Notes under the pieces: model-generated
What the model was told of the DNA's origin: nothing
The model's database searches: none
What the model saw: only the letters and a program-made list of their open reading frames with translations
Source of the DNA: Oehlia diaphana
Lineage: Eukaryota; Glomeromycota; Glomeromycetes; Glomerales; Glomeraceae
Reading direction: 5' to 3'
Assembly: GCA_003833135.1 (NCBI GenBank)
Contig: QZLH01000195.1
Span: 43,024 to 107,023 of the forward strand
Length of the DNA stretch: 64,000 nucleotides
Part shown: in pieces, positions 36,722-47,345 of the stretch
How positions within the stretch are numbered: position 1 is the first letter of the stretch
Layout: each line of letters starts with the position of its first letter
Position numbers and translations under genes: made by a program

Positions 36722-39707
36722 TCAAATTTGATGTTGATTTCTTTGTACAAAAACTTTTGCAAGAGAATAAACTTCTCGATTATTTGATGATGTAAGATCT
36801 CTCCCAATTAAAGGAAAATAGCATAAACCGACATACAAATTTTCATTATCATTATCATCATCAAAATTATTTCCTTCCATAAACACTTCATTTACTTGAA
36901 TATCACATGGAATCCAAACATATTGTATAACGGATTCATGAATTTTCAATCTAAACCAAAAAATTTTTGTAACTTCACAAATTATAATTGCTGCCAAATT
37001 TTCGGATGCAATTTTCTCTTGATCTTTAACAATACGTAATTCATTCATAGTATTGTTTAATTCTTCTTTATAATAAGCAATGAAAGGATGCTCATATGTA
37101 ATTTGGTCTTCTCCATATATATTGGCAAATCCACAATTATTAAGGATTGAATATATATACTGACGCAATTTTGTTGTTGCTACATGTGCTATTTCATCAT
37201 TTCCAGTACGATACTTAGAAATGTTAGTTAATAATGTGGATAATATAGATGCTTTATTAACAATATTTGCTTCAAGATGATAATGTTGTCCTGTACTTTG
37301 AAAGTATTTTGTTGCATAGGATAATATTGTCTCAATAATATGGCGTTGTAAAACTGCTTGAATAAGTAATTGATCATCTTTTTGATTTGTAATTTTAATT
37401 GAACATTTATAAAGCAATAAAAGCTTTTTAATTTCTTCCATATTAACAATAACATCCTGATTCAAATCAGTTATGTATTTTTTTAGATTATCACTTAATT
37501 GTAAGATATCGTTATTTAAACTACTAATATGATTTTGGTTGGTATCTTCTGATTGGTAGTTTGATGTTTCGTCCAATAAAATATTTTGTTGAAAATTATT
37601 TTCTAATTGATTCAATAAATAGATATTTTTTTGGTACAAATTTCCATTTTCATTATCTAATTCTTCCTTTTCTTTTTCTAACTTTTTTAATTGATTCTCT
37701 TTTAATTTTACATCTTGTTGTAATTGATTGATCCTTGGTTCTTGTAATTTGATTTTATTTTGATATCGTTGATTTTCAATAATTTGATTTTGATATTTTT
37801 CTTCAATTACTTTAATATCGCTTTTTAACTTTTTAACAACTATTTGATGCTGATTAGTCTCATTATTATATTTATTTATTAATGTTTTGTATTCTTCCTG
37901 TAAATTAACATAAAGTAGTATTTGGTCTTGTAATACTTCATTTTTTTCTTTAACTTCTTTAAGCTCTTTAATAGTATTTTTTAATTGATTCTGAATACGA
38001 TTCTGATTAACTAGAACAAATTATCAAAATAAAAAAATTAAATTAATGAAATATTTCCTTTAAAAAAAAAAAAAAGATTTATTAATTAAAATCTTACCAT
38101 GATACAAGCCATACAGTACAGCTAGTAGCAAAAAAGGAAAGAAAGTTAATATCATACTTCAATCAAAAAAAAAAAAAAAAAAGAATTTATTCTCTTAGTT
38201 ATGCTCTTACCTCCTCTCATAATAGCGGTAACAGAATAAGGTGGTCTAGAAATAAGTCGTACTCTTGTATTAAATTCTTTTTTAATTCTTGATTGTAAAT
38301 AATTTGATTTTCCAAAATCACCGACTAATGATAATGCAAAACAATTATCATCACATAAACGTAATTGGGAGTCAATTAGTTGTATAATCTTATCTATAAT
38401 GGGATCAAATATCGCTTTAATATCTTCAAATTTTAACTCAAAAGACCATTCAATTCCTTTTTTATTATTATGACATTCTTCATTACAATATAGTGCTAAA
38501 GCAGTTCGGTGTGCTAAAAATATTATGAAACGAAATTAATTTTTTTTTTTTTTTTTAAAAAAAAAAATAGATTACTTTTCAATACATTACCTTTTGAATC
38601 AAATTTGACGGTATTAAATTCTGATTGGATTCCAGTAAAATTTATCTTGTAAAGTCTAAAAAATACTTGTACCATATATTGTATTTGGTCTGGTCGATTT
38701 TCTTTAACGTAATTAATTGCTAAAGATCCAACTTTATTCTCTAAAAATTTAAGAAATTCTTGATCTACGGAACTACTACCACAATCATTTCCAATTCTTT
38801 CTGCTATCAAACTTAGTCTTTCATTTTCCAAAAGCTGCCTTGTTGTTAAATTTACTATGTCCCCTCCACAATCAATTATCATGAAATTTTCTAAGAAATT
38901 TAAAAATATAATTAAAAGAATAATTTTTTAACAATTTTATATATCATTGTATGTTATTAATGTTTACTACTTACCACCGACCGATATATCATGAGTTATT
39001 AAATATTTCATACAAAAAATCGCAATAGCTTCGGCTATTAAAAACGAAATATTTCATAAATAATACGTTGGTTATCACGTGATAAACCATTACATATTAC
39101 ATACATTCTGTTATAAATTTCAAATTTTGACTATATAGATCCCTTAATAATCCTGCTTTGAAGGCGCATTCTCTTATAGTCCAATTCGAAATTGTATATT
39201 TATCTGGAATCTTTATTGTTTATTTTTAAAATTATTTCTATTAATTTAATTTCATAGTAGAAAAATTCACAACGGAAATATTGGAAATATTGAACATATT
39301 TACCGTTAAGATAAATAAAATCTGAGTATAAAAATCAACCTGTCGTTCACTACGTATAGTTTGTTCTAATACTTTTCTCAATTCGTGAAGATAATTAGTA
39401 ATGGCTATTTCATTGGACAAAGGACCACCTTCCCATTCTATATGAATACGAATATCATTTAGATTCATGTACGAATATGCGAAGCCCTAATTAAAAAAAA
39501 TTATGAATTTGAGAGATTAAATCATGAATAATATTATCTCATAACAAATATTATTGAGACGTACCGCACAAGTAATTCCGAAATCCCTAAAATCTTATTT
39601 TAAAAAAAAAAACTTAAGCGGCTAAAATGACAGCAACAAATATTACTAAATAAATACATATGAATATTTGACTTACTGATACCGACAATACTGCAATAAT
39701 CATTCAT
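36722..39707 (-). CDS. Hsp70-like (HSPA12-type) ATPase fused to a coiled coil and a C-terminal domain; 5' part damaged
   Basis: Exons can be placed at 39707-39677, 39586-39565, 39486-39304, 39210-39104, 39034-38975, 38890-38591, 38513-38211, 38121-38098 and 38010-36722, with GT..AG borders. The product is an actin-fold ATPase of the Hsp70/HSPA12 type: MNDYCSIVGI, DFGITC, GFAYS, CAFKAGL, FMIIDCGGDIVNLTTRQLL (phosphate loop), ERIGNDCG and RPPYSVTAIMRG. Next come about 110 residues of Gln/Lys/Glu-rich coiled coil, then a Leu-rich C-terminal domain ending near LCYFPLIGRDLTSSN. Problems: the exon 1/2 junction is out of frame; about 55 residues after HIEW are missing compared with the copy at 47346-49563; and exon 4 has one extra G near 39121 that shifts the frame. 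From exon 5 on (about 560 codons) everything is open, so a shorter product or a sequence error is possible. The C-terminal domain I do not recognise from a named family. Confidence 0.6.
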
Positions 39708-40091
39708 GTTTTATTGAAGAAAAAAAAAGGGGGCTTTATAATGGCAAGAATTTATAAATGTGATGTGTTTTATTCATTCATTCACTTAACACAGATTTCG
39801 CAGAAATCAAATCTTTGTAGATGGGAAAATATAAATATCATTTATTTACTTTTTTCACACGATCATACATATTACATAAATCATCGAATCAGAAATGAAT
39901 GATCATCATTTAAAAATTCAAATATAAAACAAACAAGTCTCAAAACGGCTCAAAATCACGTAGATCTTTCCTCTTTCAGGAATGCGGCATAAATCGGCGG
40001 CGCAGGAAGCGCGGCACGTATCAGTCGCAAAAATATGGCAAAAAACCGTGTATCAGGCAATATTCAAATCACGGGATACCGGATAAATCAC

Positions 40092-40243
40092 TTATTCGGC
40101 ACTTCGAGCCGAATAACTAACGCTACCTAAAGATAGCTTGTTATATTGGGAATCAAATTGATCTCGGGCTCCTGCGGAGCCCGGATCAACCAATCAAACT
40201 TGATTTACCCAATATAACAGTAATTCGGCACTTCGTGCCGAAT
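40092..40243. repeat. three nested or adjacent palindromes (GC-rich foldback cluster)
   Basis: Hairpin 1: TTATTCGGC (40092-40100) pairs with GCCGAATAA (40108-40116). Hairpin 2: TGTTATATTGGG (40139-40150) pairs with CCCAATATAACA (40208-40219), and inside it CGGGCTCC (40165-40172) pairs with GGAGCCCG (40176-40183). Hairpin 3: ATTCGGCA (40223-40230) pairs with TGCCGAAT (40236-40243). The outer hairpins 1 and 3 share TTCGGCACTTCG. The cluster is much more GC-rich than its surroundings. It is probably a foldback element. Confidence 0.85.
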
Positions 40244-40249
40244 AACTAT

Positions 40250-40960
40250 TAAATATTACTATTGATTGATTAGTATGGGTAAAATTGTGAGAGTAAAATT
40301 GATCGTCTAATTAAGCAAAATTGATTGATCTAAATTCTAAAACCAATTCAATTTTAATTGAAAGTGATAACTCGTGATCGATTGATTAATTGACCTAATA
40401 ACCAATCTTACTTGATTGGATTAAGAGCTGATTTCTCCGCAAAAATGCACAAAAAATCATTGACTAATTTTTGGTCACCATGTCACCCTGCTTTTTCATT
40501 TTTTATAAGTATTTTGAGGATTTGGAATTTTTTCAGCTGACAAAATCTTATTTGTTACACATTATTTTCAATACTTAATCTCTTAATGCAGACAGACATT
40601 TTTGTAACATTTTTGTGCGGTATTAATTGTTCTAAAAATTAGTGATTTGTTAATTGATTGATTTTAAGAGTCTATGGTCAATTAATAATTGATTGTTGAT
40701 AAATTCACCAATTAATCATTATCAATTAAATCAATCCAGTTAATACTGTATTTATTACATTTTTGAATCCAAAGTATTGCAGAATTTTTTGTAAATAATA
40801 ACAAGATAAGCTACAATTCCCGATCTGGTTTGATTGATCGAAATTGGTGAAACATATTATTGATCATATTTAATTGATCATGATTGAATCACAATATTTG
40901 GATCAAATGCTTGGTCAATTAATTGAATGATTGAGCAATTAATTGATTTTGATTGACTTA
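40250..40960. repeat. region dense in TTGATT / AATCAA heptamer-like motifs
   Basis: ATTGATTGATT, AATTGATTGATC, TCGATTGATTAATTGA, TCAATTAATTGAATGATTGA and similar strings recur dozens of times on both strands. Such clusters are seen as subterminal repeats of DNA transposons. No clear ends were found, so the assignment stays open. Confidence 0.5.
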
Positions 40961-41280
40961 TATAGGTCTATCTTTATTTAAAATTGCTTCGATTCCATCT
41001 TTGGATAGTATAACAACTGGAGAACCACCATTTTTTTGAAGCAGCGAGTTGCAATTCAAAAAAAGTTATAATACATTTGTTCTTTTTAATAAAACCTTAT
41101 AATTAAATACTAAATTCTTCTACTTATTAGCAATTGAACATGATTTTAGAACTGTTCAAAGTTAAAATCTAAAAGAAAATTTTCAGCATCTTTCCATAGT
41201 TGACCATTCTCTGGATTAGACGTAGCTTACGTTTGTACTTCTTTCTTTATGTTCAAGAAGAAAAGATAATAAAGCTTTAA

Positions 41281-41662
41281 TAGTGCTCCTAACGGGTCAA
41301 GTCGGGTCGGTTTTTGAAGATATACCCGACCCGACCAAAGTGAAAAAGTCTTGACTCTAAACCCGACCCGAGTATAGTTCGACCGGATATCCCGAGTCTA
41401 AACCCGAATTTTCAAAGGAAAAAAAATGAGCAACCACCATTTTTTCGGCTTTATAATGAAACCTTAGTGAAATTATAATAGATTTAATAGATTTATAATA
41501 TTATGAAGCTTTGTTATCATTCATTTATTATAATAAATTAGTATTTGTTCAACCGGGTCGGGTCATGCGGGTTACCGGGTCATAAAAATTATTGAACCCG
41601 ACCCGAGCTTTTAAGTCAGGTCGGGTCACATGACCCGGGTCGACCCGTTCGTTTAGGCACTA
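41281..41662. mobile_element. hAT-like non-autonomous transposon, 382 bp, 8-bp target duplication
   Basis: It begins TAGTGCTCCTAACGGGTC and ends, reversed, TAGTGCCTAAACGAACGGGT. AGCTTTAA stands directly on both sides (41273-41280 and 41663-41670), a perfect 8-bp duplication as made by hAT transposases. Multiple CCCGACCCGA / TCGGGTCGGG blocks sit near both ends, giving long foldback potential and an unusually high GC content. There is no open frame for a transposase. Confidence 0.85.
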
Positions 41663-43765
41663 AGCTTTAATAGCAGGTTCAGTACATTTGATTCTTGAAG
41701 TTTTAAAAGGGTTTTCAGCATTTTTATCTTTCTTATGTTTGTGAGTTTATTCCATTTTTTTAAAAGTTTGTGTTTTATAACTATTTTGTTTTCAAATAAA
41801 AAAGGTGATATATTTTATTAAAAAAAAGATGAAAAGGGAAGTAAAAAGTGGTTGTTAATATTAATCTTATTCTAATCTTACTCAACGAGCAAGATTGAGA
41901 TCTCATATGATATTTCAATCATGATCTTTTGTGTGAAATCAGATTAACCCTTAATCTCAATCTCAATCTCAACCATGGTTTTGTAAAGACGCCCACTATT
42001 ACATGATCAGTTAAATATTTTATTGGATAATTTTAATTATAAAATTAATTATTATAATTAGTATTTGAAATATTTATTCCTTACAGATTCTTGTGCAGTT
42101 ATTTAACTCTAATTTTCTTTATTTTCTTCAATAAAATATGAATGTTTTTAAATACAAATATATTATTTTAATTATAAAATATTAATTTAAAAAGTTTTAC
42201 GTGAACTTTGTTTTATTAAAAAAATTGAGAACATAAACCTTATGTTAATATTGAAATAAATCATATAAAAATCATTCAAATTAACTTTTTATTTAGATAT
42301 CTATTTAAATATCTGACTGGTAGTTTAATAGTATTCATCTCAAAGAAATAAAGTTACTGGTTTAGTTTTTTAAAATTTTATTTTTCTAAGGTGCTGAAAG
42401 TTTTTTAAGCACTACAATTATAATTTTGAGTATAGATTTCCAGCACCATATGAATATAATATGATATGAATCAATAATTCAGTTCATTCATATTTTTTAT
42501 TTTTTTTTAAAAAAATTCCACGTGAACTAAGCCACGGTACAAATTACAAGGACATTATATACTAGAGCCAAAAGCAATTTTAATAAAACCGTGAGCCAAA
42601 CCGCTAAGTTTTGACGATGCTGCCCAGGTATTTTATTTTTACTTTAGAAAGGCAGGCAACGTTTAACTATAAACAAAGAAAATATCACGTGTCAATCCGA
42701 CATCTATTGACGGGTTCAAAATTTTACTTGGTCCCGAATAATAAATTTATCCGATATTCGTGTTGTATAAATTGTACTATCCGTATATCCGATTACGGAC
42801 ATCGAAGTACCGTAATCTTAGTGTTGGCGGAACATCGGCAGTGCCGACCGGCATTAAACAACGAACCGAATTGCTGGTTTATATTTAGAAAAATTTGGTT
42901 GTTTCTGATATACTTCTATCATCCTAACGAAATAGTGTTATCAATAGTTCAAATTAGTCAAATAAATTGCTTTTATAATATTGTATATCTAATAATATTA
43001 TCGAATAGAATATTGTTTTAAATAATATGCTGACAATATAAACATTGTTACTTATGTTTTCTAATATTTTTAGGATTCCGATTTATTTCAAGCAAAACTT
43101 TATATTATGCATGTAAAATGCCTCTTTATCATTGTATCTATTTTAAGAAACAATTTTTTGGTTAGATTTGTGACGAATTTTTGAACATACAAATAGTGTG
43201 AGAGAAAAACAGTACCTAAAATAAAATAGACCTTTATGGTCTTTATGTTAACGTAATTTAAATAATTTATGTAATGCCAAATATTATATAATATAAAGTA
43301 TATATTATATAATATAAATCCTTTTCTGATTACAAATTATGTACGTATAAAAGCATCATAGTATAAAGACTAGACCATATTTAGTTAGATGATCTGACAT
43401 TTTAACGGTTAAAGTCGATAAGAATTTTGAATAGTATGAATTCAATCACAATTTGAGACAATTTTCATATTTTCTATCATACATATTAAATAATAATAAG
43501 TATTCTGGCATTCTTTTATTATGCATAGAAATGTAATCTTGATATAATAATGAAATTACTGTAAATTGCTAATATTTGGAATTTTCCTGTATTAAACTGT
43601 TTCTATCGTTATCAACAATTGATTCTTGTCATATAAAAGTCTAAAACATCAATGAGTCCATTACTTACTCGGTTAATAATGAGACAAATCTCAATATGAA
43701 TAACATTGTTTGATAGCGCAATGAAGACAAAAAATCACTGATGATCATTTGAGCCACAAAAATAC

Positions 43766-43773
43766 TATATAAA
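43766..43773 (+). promoter_or_regulatory. TATA box upstream of the ADP-ribosyltransferase-like gene
   Basis: TATATAAA ends about 60 bp before the ATG at 43834, followed by a pyrimidine-rich leader (TTTTTTTCCTCT). Confidence 0.5.
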
Positions 43774-43833
43774 AGTAAACGAATTTATTTAATTGGTCTT
43801 TTTTTCCTCTAAAAAGTTTTATTCAACATAGAA

Positions 43834-44562
43834 ATGAAGTACAATGAAGGATATTTATACGGAAAAAGTGAACTTGAAAGAAATTCAGATTATACAATGT
43901 CTCAAAAATTTATCAAAGAGTATTTACAACTTGATGATTCGATCTTTAGTCATCATGATAATTGTTATTATCTCGAAAATTATAGTCATCTTGAATATAG
44001 AGGTGGCCATCGGTATCTACGACCATCTAAATGTTCTAAATTTGTATTAAAACAGGGACATCATCTGTTTTATAATTATCAGTGGACATACAGTTATCAT
44101 GGAACAAACTCGAAAAACATCAAAAGTATCCTTCAACATGGTCTAAAGATACCTGGAACTCTTGCTGGCGAAAAATTTGTCCGGATGGAGCACGGATCAA
44201 CATATGGAAATGGCATCTATACTTCAAAGATTCCATTATATTCTCAATTATACGCACCTGTAATCAGATGGAACGGCAAGTATTTTCAAACGATCTTAAT
44301 GGTACGACAACGGTCAGATTCTATTGATGTTCAAGAAGGGGAGGGTACATATACGGTTAGCACGCTTGATTACCTTAATTACGAAAATCTTCACAAGTTA
44401 TATAAGGGGAAGATTTCAGCAAATGAAATGCAATATGTTTGCTTTGATGAAAGCTCTTGCATTCTACATGCCTTGTTGGTTAAAGTTCATGACTATGATC
44501 CAATGGATACTGATGGTGGTGAATATTGTAAAATATCCAAAATCCTAAATAATCTGAAATAG
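43834..44562 (+). CDS. PARP/ADP-ribosyltransferase-like protein, single exon
   Basis: An uninterrupted 242-codon frame. Residues 86-140 match the PARP-type ART core: YSYHGTNSKNIKSILQHGL (His89), then GSTYGNGIYTSKIPLYSQLY (Tyr129). Near the C-terminus, ISANEMQYVCFDESSCILHA corresponds to the strand that carries the catalytic Glu in PARP1 (NEYIVYD). Here the residue directly before the hydrophobic strand is Gln200, with Glu198 two places earlier. The fold should bind NAD+, and the expected chemistry is mono-ADP-ribosylation at most, or none. These statements rest on motif similarity. The N-terminal 85 residues have no recognised domain. The start is the first ATG after a TATA box and a pyrimidine leader. 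No intron is needed and no lesions are seen. It is one of the few intact genes in the right half of the window. Confidence 0.8.
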   Translation: MKYNEGYLYGKSELERNSDYTMSQKFIKEYLQLDDSIFSHHDNCYYLENYSHLEYRGGHRYLRPSKCSKFVLKQGHHLFYNYQWTYSYHGTNSKNIKSILQHGLKIPGTLAGEKFVRMEHGSTYGNGIYTSKIPLYSQLYAPVIRWNGKYFQTILMVRQRSDSIDVQEGEGTYTVSTLDYLNYENLHKLYKGKISANEMQYVCFDESSCILHALLVKVHDYDPMDTDGGEYCKISKILNNLK

Positions 44563-44982
44563 CAGTTAAGAAAACGTTAACTATTTATATAAATTAAGAG
44601 TTGATATTGATTAGAATAATTTTCTAATTTTTTTTTGTACTGAAAGTCTGAAACTTTATAATTACAATAAATACTAATATATTCACATGATAACTGTTAA
44701 AGATTATTGTATTATGGTGGCTGTCACCTGTAAACAACAATAGTCCAAAATTTGAAATTTTATTTATTTATATTGTGTAATTTATTTTAAAGTACTTTGT
44801 TAAAATATAATCAGTACATGTTGCTCTATCATTTTATCAGTTTAGTTTCTTCTTTTTACTATTCAATTTATAATTTATAAAAATTTGTAGCCACATAATA
44901 TTAGTGTGGTTTACAAATTAAGAAAAAAGTAATCCAAAAAATTCTCGAATTACACATATATAATGCGTAGTATGAAGAGCCA

Positions 44983-45105
44983 TCCTGGTCAAAATCTCGG
45001 GTAGATTACCCTGGATGCATCCAAGGTAAAACTAGGGATATATCCGTGATAGTACCTGAGATTTTTGACCAATTACCCTGGATGTAAACACTACCCGGGA
45101 TGATT
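44983..45105. repeat. foldback repeat with TTACCCTGGATG motifs
   Basis: GGTCAAAATCTCGGGTA on the left pairs with TACCTGAGATTTTTGACC on the right. GATTACCCTGGATG occurs on the left and AATTACCCTGGATG again on the right. The outer ends CATCCTGG / CCCGGGATG are also related. It is probably a small MITE; no target duplication was settled. Confidence 0.55.
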
Positions 45106-45543
45106 AAATTTTCGCTCCTACAAGATTCATCGAGTCCGCCACCTTCTGGCATTTTATGCATGGGTTCCAGACTTCCGCCTTTTCTTACGTGAATGTGAGG
45201 GTATACAAATCGACCTGATCCCAATTAGTCACTGTAGTGCTTCCCAAGGCACTAATTCTGCGCAATTCCCACATGGACATGTGCAAGCTTCTGATTCTTG
45301 TTGCGTCAAGTTATTTTATTTTGCGTAACATTTTCATTTTGTTGCACTGGATGCAGTGATAGTACCTTACCCACAAAAATGCCAATTAAATAAATTCCAT
45401 TAATGATCTTCAAAATTTCGCCCATTTTTTGATAGTAATTTTCACTAGCACATAAAATCTGTGACAGGCTAGTGTCGATCTCGGTGACAAATAACGGTAA
45501 CAAATAAATTTTTGGCACTAAAAAAATTCTCTGTCCCTCAGAT

Positions 45544-46767
45544 GCAAAAATTACGTTCTTGATCCTCCTCGTATTACTTTCTTGACTTGATCAAAATATG
45601 CATGATTATGTATGACAAAAATGTTCTTTTCTTGACCTGCAAAAAAATATTAGCGTGTTGTTATTTTTCTTATTTCCATAATTTTTCAAGAGTTATATAC
45701 ACAAAGAGATTAATATTAATGTCAAAAATAATTACTGTATTTTATCATAAATGATTAATGACAAAATAATTTATTGTTTTTTTTTATTTTAATATTTAAT
45801 TTTATACGGTTGTAGTTTAGTATTTATTACCTAATTAATTGTACTTCTCTTAAATGTAATCTATTTATCGGCTATCTTTTGTAAATAAAATAAAATTATT
45901 TTAATTTTATCAATATTGTAGAAATAAAAAAGTATTAAAAGAACGCTATTTTTGTTAAAAATAAAATATTTCTTTTTTGTTTATCACATATCGTGTTTCA
46001 GGTCAAGAAAGGAACACTTTTGTCATACNNNNNNNNNNNNNNNNNNNNNNNNNNNNNNNNNNNNNNNNNNNNNNNNNNNNNNNNNNNNNNNNNNNNNNNN
46101 NNNNNNNNNNNNNNNNNNNNNNNNNNNNNNNNNNNNNNNNNNNNNNNNNNNNNNNNNNNNNNNNNNNNNNNNNNNNNNNNNNNNNNNNNNNNNNNNNNNN
46201 NNNNNNNNNNNNNNNNNNNNNNNNNNNNNNNNNNNNNNNNNNNNNNNNNNNNNNNNNNNNNNNNNNNNNNNNNNNNNNNNNNNNNNNNNNNNNNNNNNNN
46301 NNNNNNNNNNNNNNNNNNNNNNNNNNNNNNNNNNNNNNNNNNNNNNNNNNNNNNNNNNNNNNNNNNNNNNNNNNNNNNNNNNNNNNNNNNNNNNNNNNNN
46401 NNNNNNNNNNNNNNNNNNNNNNNNNNNNNNNNNNNNNNNNNNNNNNNNNNNNNNNNNNNNNNNNNNNNNNNNNNNNNNNNNNNNNNNNNNNNNGTATTTA
46501 TTACCTAATTAATTGTACTTCTCTTAAATGTAATCTATTTATCGGCTATCTTTTGTAAATAAAATAAAATTATTTTAATTTTATCAATATTGTAGAAATA
46601 AAAAGTATTAAAAGAACGCTATTTTTGTTAAAAATAAAATATTTCTTTTTTGTTTATCACATATCGTGTTTCAGGTCAAGAAAGGAACACTTTTGTCATA
46701 CATAATCATGCATATTTTGACCAGGTCAAGAAAGTAATACGAGGAGGGTCAAGAAGGTAATTTTTGC
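45544..46767. mobile_element. MULE-like element with about 100-bp inverted ends and 9-bp target duplication
   Basis: The left end reads GCAAAAATTACGTTCTTGAT and the right end, reversed, reads GCAAAAATTACCTTCTTGAC. Both continue in step for about 100 bp (CCTCCTCGTATTACTTTCTT, ATGCATGATTATGTATGACA). CCCTCAGAT stands on both sides (45535-45543 and 46768-46776), a 9-bp duplication as in Mutator-like elements. The middle holds 465 N between two copies of the same about 208-bp sequence. If those are one sequence the element is about 550 bp and non-autonomous. No transposase frame is visible. Confidence 0.85.
46029..46493. other. assembly gap (465 N) flanked by a direct copy of about 208 bp
   Basis: 45820-46028 and 46494-46701 are the same sequence except for one A in a homopolymer, and both abut the gap. 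This looks like two contig ends that were not merged. Confidence 0.95.
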
Positions 46768-47345
46768 CCCTCAGATACTTAGTGTTTTTGAACTCGTGGG
46801 ATAGCCGGATTTTGAATTAATTTTAAATTTGAAAAAAAAATGAAAATATGGTCTGGACCATGCTCAAACCGGAATTTTTAATTAAAATTATGATTTCATG
46901 TATATTATTTACATTTTATTAAATAATTATAAAACAATTATGATTATTTAAGATTCACGATAAATTAAAAAGTACAATGTTGAAAATTGCAGCCTATTTT
47001 AAGGGATAATTCTGGCTCGAATTAACTAAAATCAGGATCTGCATAAATACATCATCTGGTGTAAAAAAAACCAATGATCATCCCGGATAATATTTGCATC
47101 CAGGGTAAAATTAGGATGATCCAGAGTAACGCAAAGATAGATTACATTTCTATTGTTTTGATACATTGTTTGCAAAGGATAAGATAGATCTACCTAATAA
47201 AAACGTAATATTTGTATGGCGGGTAACCAGATATAGTAGATCATCGAGAAAGATCATCATTTTAAAGGGGCAAAGTTAATGGAAAAAGTTCGAGTGAACG
47301 AACCAACTCTTTAGTTATTTTGTTGTCATTTTTTTTCAGAAAAAC

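Larger units (their letters stand above)
39708..43833. other. intergenic region with palindromes and a hAT-like element
   Basis: It holds the nested palindromes at 40092-40243, a stretch dense in TTGATT/AATCAA (40250-40960) and the hAT-like element at 41281-41662. The open frame at 42611-43021 (136 codons) has no domain I recognise, and neighbouring sequence gives no support. A (CAATCT)n-like stretch lies at about 41950-41975. Confidence 0.5.
44563..47345. other. intergenic region with foldback repeat, MULE-like element and assembly gap
   Basis: No supported gene. Open frames at 45006-45224 and 45306-45518 lie in repeat sequence, and three frames across the N gap are artefacts. A CATCCAGGGTAA motif related to the foldback at 44983-45105 returns at about 47096-47125. 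Confidence 0.55.

Noticed and set aside
42611..43021. 136-codon open frame on the plus strand
   Set aside because: No domain, no clear start context, and composition like random AT-rich sequence. It may be a gene but I cannot support it.
45952..46558. Three long open frames across the second gap
   Set aside because: They are N-filled; the flanks are repeat sequence of the MULE-like element.
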